This document shows positions 60,686 through 64,000 of a stretch of 64,000 bases of DNA, in pieces. Under the pieces are notes generated by a model. The model was not told where the DNA came from. It was given only the letters and a program-made list of their open reading frames with translations, and made no database searches. This stretch comes from Micromonospora echinospora (GTDB lineage Bacteria; Actinomycetota; Actinomycetes; Mycobacteriales; Micromonosporaceae). The translations under genes and the position numbers were made by a program. Within the stretch, counting starts at the first letter, position 1. Each line of letters starts with the position of its first letter. The DNA lies in contig NZ_JACHJC010000001.1 of NCBI RefSeq assembly GCF_014203425.1, positions 2,976,001-3,040,000 on the forward strand, given 5' to 3'.

Positions 60686-62119
60686 TCACCAGTGGCCGCG
60701 GCCCGGCGCCTCCAGGTGCACCACCTTCACGGTGCTGAACTCGTCCAGCAGCTCCGGGCCGTACCCGAAGCCGTGGCCGCTGCCCCGGCGCGGCTGCGCG
60801 GCGCCGCCCGGCGCCCCGCCGAAGACCGCGTTCACCTTGACGGTGCCCACCGGCAGCTCCCGCCAGGCGCGCTGGGCGTGGCTCATCGAGCCGGTCAGCA
60901 CGGTGGCGGCCAGGCCGTACGGGGAGTCGGCCGCACAGCGCAGCCCTTCGCTGAACGAGTCGACCACCACCACCGGGGCGACCGGCCCGAACGTCTCCTC
61001 GCGGACCAGAGCCATGTCGTGGCGGCAGCCCTCGATCACTGTGGCCGGATAGAACGCGCCCGGCCCCTCCGGCAGCGTGCCCCCGGCGCGTACCCGGGCG
61101 CCGGCGGCCACCGCGGCGGTGACCTGCCCGTGCACGTGGTCCCGGTGCCGCCGGTCGACAAGCGGGCCGAGCTGCGTGCCCGGGTCACGGCCGGGGCCGA
61201 CGGTGAGGGCCTCGGCGCGCGCCACGAGCGCGTCGGTGAAGCCGTCGGCGACATCCCGGTGCACGTAGATCCGCTCGACCGCCACGCAGATCTGACCGGC
61301 GTTGGCGAAGCAACCGAGCGCCGCCTGCTCGGCCGCCCAGAGCGGGTCGACGTCCGCGTCCACCACCAGCGGGTCGCTGCCGCCGTTCTCCAGCAACACC
61401 TTAGCGCCGGTCCGCGCGCCCGCCGCGGCGATCGCCCGGCCGGTGGCTGTGGAACCGACGTGGGCGACGACGTCGACGTCCTGCCCGGACAGCGCGGCGC
61501 CCACCTCGCCGCCGCCGGTGAGCAGCGACAGCACCCCGGCCGGCAACGCCGAGTCCAGCGCCCGGGCCAGCAGCCAGCCGGTCGCCGGGGTCCGCTCGCT
61601 CGGCTTGTGCAGCACCACGTTGCCGGTGACCAGTGCCGCGCCGAGCAGGCCGCAGGACACCGCCACCGGATCGTTCCACGGGGTGATGGCGGCGACCACG
61701 CCGCGCGGCTCGGGGGCCATGAAGTCCAGCGCGTCGTGTCCGCCGTGCAGCGTCCGGCCGCCCCGCACCGGCGCCAGCTCGGCGTACTGTCGCAGCGTGC
61801 CGATGCCCGCCGCCACCCCGCCCCGCGCGTCGTCGAGGGGCTTGCCCATCTCCGCGGTGGTGGCCTGGGCCAGGTCCTCGGCCGCCGCCTCGACGGCGTC
61901 CGCCGCCCGGTGCAGCGCCGCGGCCCGGTCCGCGGGCGCGGCCGCCGCCCATTCCGCCGCTACGCCCCGGGCCGCCTCCACCGCCTTGGCCACCTCGTCG
62001 GCAGTCGCCACCGGCGCCCGGCTCACCGGCGACCCGTCCGCCGGATCGTGGACGACGAGTTCGCCACCCTCGCCGCCGGCGCCCCACACTCCACCTATGA
62101 GCTGCGCAACCGTGTACAT
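60686..62119 (-). CDS. Aldehyde dehydrogenase family protein
   Basis: 477 aa. Asn in ITPWNDPVAV (about 145), Glu in LLENGGSDP (about 245) and nucleophile Cys in NAGQICVAVERI (about 279). Short N-terminus and the GGSDPLVV segment fit the succinic-semialdehyde-type group, but substrate is open. ATG 62119 has no RBS and lies 10 nt after a SigF-type -10. Divergent from the FAD oxidoreductase. Confidence 0.88.
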   Translation of the reverse strand: MYTVAQLIGGVWGAGGEGGELVVHDPADGSPVSRAPVATADEVAKAVEAARGVAAEWAAAAPADRAAALHRAADAVEAAAEDLAQATTAEMGKPLDDARGGVAAGIGTLRQYAELAPVRGGRTLHGGHDALDFMAPEPRGVVAAITPWNDPVAVSCGLLGAALVTGNVVLHKPSERTPATGWLLARALDSALPAGVLSLLTGGGEVGAALSGQDVDVVAHVGSTATGRAIAAAGARTGAKVLLENGGSDPLVVDADVDPLWAAEQAALGCFANAGQICVAVERIYVHRDVADGFTDALVARAEALTVGPGRDPGTQLGPLVDRRHRDHVHGQVTAAVAAGARVRAGGTLPEGPGAFYPATVIEGCRHDMALVREETFGPVAPVVVVDSFSEGLRCAADSPYGLAATVLTGSMSHAQRAWRELPVGTVKVNAVFGGAPGGAAQPRRGSGHGFGYGPELLDEFSTVKVVHLEAPGRGHW

Positions 62120-62129
62120 GCGGCCGTGC

Positions 62130-62154
62130 TTGCCCCGGCCTGGGCGGGGCAAAC
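62130..62154 (-). promoter_or_regulatory. SigF-type promoter GTTT-N15-GGGCAA
   Basis: Minus-strand -35 GTTT (62154-62151), 15-nt spacer, -10 GGGCAA (62135-62130). -10 is the weakest of the set. Serves the aldehyde dehydrogenase. Confidence 0.5.
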
Positions 62155-62160
62155 GCGTTT
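62151..62160. repeat. Shared -35 palindrome AAACGCGTTT
   Basis: A perfect 10-bp palindrome whose two halves each supply a GTTT -35 for the divergent promoters of the ALDH and FAD-oxidoreductase genes. Confidence 0.7.
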
Positions 62161-62182
62161 CGCCCGGTGACCGGCCGGGTAG
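62157..62182 (+). promoter_or_regulatory. SigF-type promoter GTTT-N16-GGGTAG
   Basis: -35 GTTT (62157-62160), 16-nt spacer, -10 GGGTAG (62177-62182), 9 nt before ATG 62192. Confidence 0.65.
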
Positions 62183-62191
62183 GCGGATCCG

Positions 62192-63784
62192 ATGACCTCC
62201 ACCGCCGACGCCGTCGTCATCGGAGCCGGGCACAACGGCCTGGTGGCCGCGAACCTGCTGGTGGACGCCGGCTGGGACGTCACGGTCCTGGAGGCCACCG
62301 AGGCGCCCGGCGGGGCCGTGCGGTCCGCGTACGTGACAGCGCCCGGTTACCTCAGCGACCTGTACAGCTCGTTCTACCCGCTCGGTTACGCGTCCCCCGT
62401 CCTGGACGGGCTGGACCTGGAACGGCACGGCCTGTCCTGGACGCACGCCCCGGACGTGCTGGCGCACCTGCTCCCGGACGGGCGGGCCGCGGTGGTCAAC
62501 CGCGACCTGGACACCACAGCCGCGTCGATGGAGGCGTTCGCGCCCGGCGACGGGGAGCGCTGGCGGCACGCGTACGCCGACTGGCGTCAGGTCGCCGAGC
62601 CGATGCTGCAGACCATCACCACCCCGTTCCCGCCGGTACGCGGCGGGCTCGGCCTGTTGCGGCAGCTCCGGATCGGCGGCGCGCTCCGGCTCGCCCGCCG
62701 CCTCGTGCTGCCGGTACGCAAGCTCGGCGCGGAGCTGTTCGAGGGCGAGGGCGGGCCCGTGCTGCTGGCCGGCTGCGCCCTGCACACCGACCTGTCCCCG
62801 GAGGAGGCCGGCTCCGGGGTGTACGGCTGGCTGCTCGCCATGCTCGGCCAGCAGGTGGGCTGGCCGGTGCCGGTCGGCGGCGCGCAGCGGATCACCGACG
62901 CGCTGGTGGCCCGGCTGGTCGAGCGGGGCGGGCGGATCGAGTACAGCGCCCGGGTCGAGCGGGTGCTCACCGCCCGGGGCCGCGCGATGGGCGTACGCAC
63001 CGCCGGGGGAACCGACTGGCGGGCGCGCCGCGCGGTGCTCGCCGACGTGCCCGCGCCTGCGCTCTTCCTCGACCTGGTCGGCGCGGCGGCGCTGCCGCCC
63101 CGGATGGTCGAGGACCTGGCGCACTTCAAGTGGGACGGCTCCACGCTCAAGGTCGACTGGGCGTTGTCCACGCCGGTGCCGTGGAAGAACCGGGAACTGG
63201 CCGGCGCCGGCACCGTGCACCTGGGCGCCGACATGGACGGCCTGACCACGTACGCGGCCGAGCTGGCCCGCGGCGAGCTGCCCCGGGACCCGTTCCTGCT
63301 GGTGGGGCAGATGTCGGTGGCCGACCCGAGCCACTCCCCGCCGGGCACCGAGTCGCTCTGGTCCTACACGCACCTGCCGTTCCGGCGGGACTGGCGGGCC
63401 GAGGACGTGGCGGGGCACGTGGAGCGGATGGAGGAGGTGCTGGAGGCGGCGGCACCCGGATTCCGGGCGTCGGTCGTCGGGCGGCACGTGGCCGGCCCGG
63501 CCGACCTGGAGGCCGCCCAGCCCAGCCTGGTGGGCGGCGCGCTCGGCGGTGGCACTGCTGCCGCGTACCAGCAGTTGTTCCTGCGGCCGATCCCCGGCCT
63601 GGGCCGCGCCGACACCCCGGTGGACCGGCTCTACCTGGCCAGCGCCTCCGCCCACCCCGGCGGCGGCGTCCACGGCGCGCCGGGGGCGAACGCGGCACGG
63701 GCCGCGCTGGCCCGCGATCGGGCCGTCACCGGCGCGGTGTACGCCCGCACGATCGCCGCCGCCCACCGCGCCGTCTACCGCTGA
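62192..63784 (+). CDS. FAD-dependent oxidoreductase (phytoene-desaturase/CrtI-like)
   Basis: 530 aa. FAD-binding motif VVIGAGHNGLVAANLLVDAG (residues 8-27), second Rossmann segment, GAQRITDALVARLVERGGRI (CrtI-type central motif), and the C-terminal LYLASASAHPGGGVHGAPGANAARAAL, characteristic of the superfamily. No carotenoid gene is nearby, so the substrate is unknown. ATG 62192 with no RBS; leaderless from the SigF-type promoter. Divergent from an aldehyde dehydrogenase. Confidence 0.88.
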   Translation: MTSTADAVVIGAGHNGLVAANLLVDAGWDVTVLEATEAPGGAVRSAYVTAPGYLSDLYSSFYPLGYASPVLDGLDLERHGLSWTHAPDVLAHLLPDGRAAVVNRDLDTTAASMEAFAPGDGERWRHAYADWRQVAEPMLQTITTPFPPVRGGLGLLRQLRIGGALRLARRLVLPVRKLGAELFEGEGGPVLLAGCALHTDLSPEEAGSGVYGWLLAMLGQQVGWPVPVGGAQRITDALVARLVERGGRIEYSARVERVLTARGRAMGVRTAGGTDWRARRAVLADVPAPALFLDLVGAAALPPRMVEDLAHFKWDGSTLKVDWALSTPVPWKNRELAGAGTVHLGADMDGLTTYAAELARGELPRDPFLLVGQMSVADPSHSPPGTESLWSYTHLPFRRDWRAEDVAGHVERMEEVLEAAAPGFRASVVGRHVAGPADLEAAQPSLVGGALGGGTAAAYQQLFLRPIPGLGRADTPVDRLYLASASAHPGGGVHGAPGANAARAALARDRAVTGAVYARTIAAAHRAVYR

Positions 63785-64000
63785 CCACCCCCGCACCCGT
63801 TTCGGCTGACCACCTGGTCCGCGAACTGCGGAACACCGGCAGAACGGTTCACCGGAAGCTCGTCACCGCCGGCCGTGTCGGCGCGTCCCGCCATCTCGGG
63901 TCTCGGCAAGCGAGATGGGCAGCCCACATCTCGGGAGTCAGCGTAGATCCGGTCGCCACTTCTCCGATGTGGTGGCAACGAAGTGCCCCGGATTCAGCCA
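63785..64000. other. Intergenic end of window, no gene seen
   Basis: No supported coding region. Contains an 8-bp hairpin CCATCTCG-N12-CGAGATGG (63891-63918) and a direct repeat CATCTCGGG (63892 and about 63927). A frame on the minus strand lacks protein features. Confidence 0.5.

Noticed and set aside
63775..63978. 67-codon frame at the right edge on the minus strand
   Set aside because: No RBS, composition not protein-like, and it runs through short repeats.

Overview
The window is very GC-rich, uses GTG and ATG starts freely, and has short intergenic gaps with perfect GC-rich terminator hairpins. Its gene content includes an MhuD-type heme-degrading enzyme, a DUF3516 helicase, a class E/F-type sortase, a SigB/SigF-family sigma factor and a GH9 cellulase under a TGGGAGCGCTCCCA operator. 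This points to an actinobacterial chromosome, most likely Micromonosporaceae (Micromonospora-like). I see no rRNA, tRNA, CRISPR array, prophage, insertion sequence with a transposase, or large biosynthetic cluster. Most of the window is ordinary chromosome.

Layout: 1-4.8 kb holds the 5' part of hrpA, a cytidine/blasticidin-type deaminase and a MerR-YciI pair. 4.8-9.0 kb is a complete siderophore-iron ABC importer (permease, permease, ATPase, lipoprotein) behind an IdeR/DtxR-like iron box. 9.0-13.0 kb groups an NRAMP manganese transporter, a small membrane protein, a manganese catalase and a divergent histidine kinase/response regulator. 13-25 kb has a nucleotidyltransferase, a DUF3516 helicase, trmB, a secreted protein with its sortase, mhuD, exonuclease III, a PAC2 protein, a lysozyme-fold secreted protein, a small gene plus an EcsC-like gene, and a GDSL lipoprotein. 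25-34.5 kb has a gabD operon, an LLM oxidoreductase, a CPA1 antiporter, a GNAT, an MFS exporter, a DinB protein and an SMR transporter. 34.5-38 kb has the GH9 cellulase and a PP2C phosphatase. 38-47 kb has hrpB, the sigma factor, a PLD enzyme, pirin with MarR and a GSP17M-like protein. 47-56 kb has a GH15 glucosidase, a phosphodiesterase, an amine-oxidase-like protein, a second antiporter, a HAD phosphatase and a PAS-GAF-PP2C-HATPase regulator. 56-62 kb is rich in small stress-type genes (MscS-like, SRPBCC, DUF2795, BrkB/YihY, ChaB), followed by a divergent ALDH/FAD-oxidoreductase pair.

The strongest non-obvious signal is regulatory. At least nine sites fit the SigF/SigB-type pattern GTTN-N15/16-GGGNAN, placed correctly upstream of genes at about 23, 25.8, 47, 58, 59, 60 (two divergent) and 62 (two divergent) kb. 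In five of them the -10 lies only 9-10 nt before the start codon with no Shine-Dalgarno, implying leaderless transcripts. The sigma gene, a fused PP2C/anti-sigma-kinase-like regulator and the likely targets are thus all in this window.

The second theme is palindromic repeats that touch coding regions. A 67-bp GATC-ended inverted repeat is read through inside the second iron permease. A related 55-bp element supplies the GH15 stop codon. A 44-bp AT-rich near-perfect palindrome lies between two divergent genes. A DUF1684-type gene at 46.3 kb carries a frameshift.
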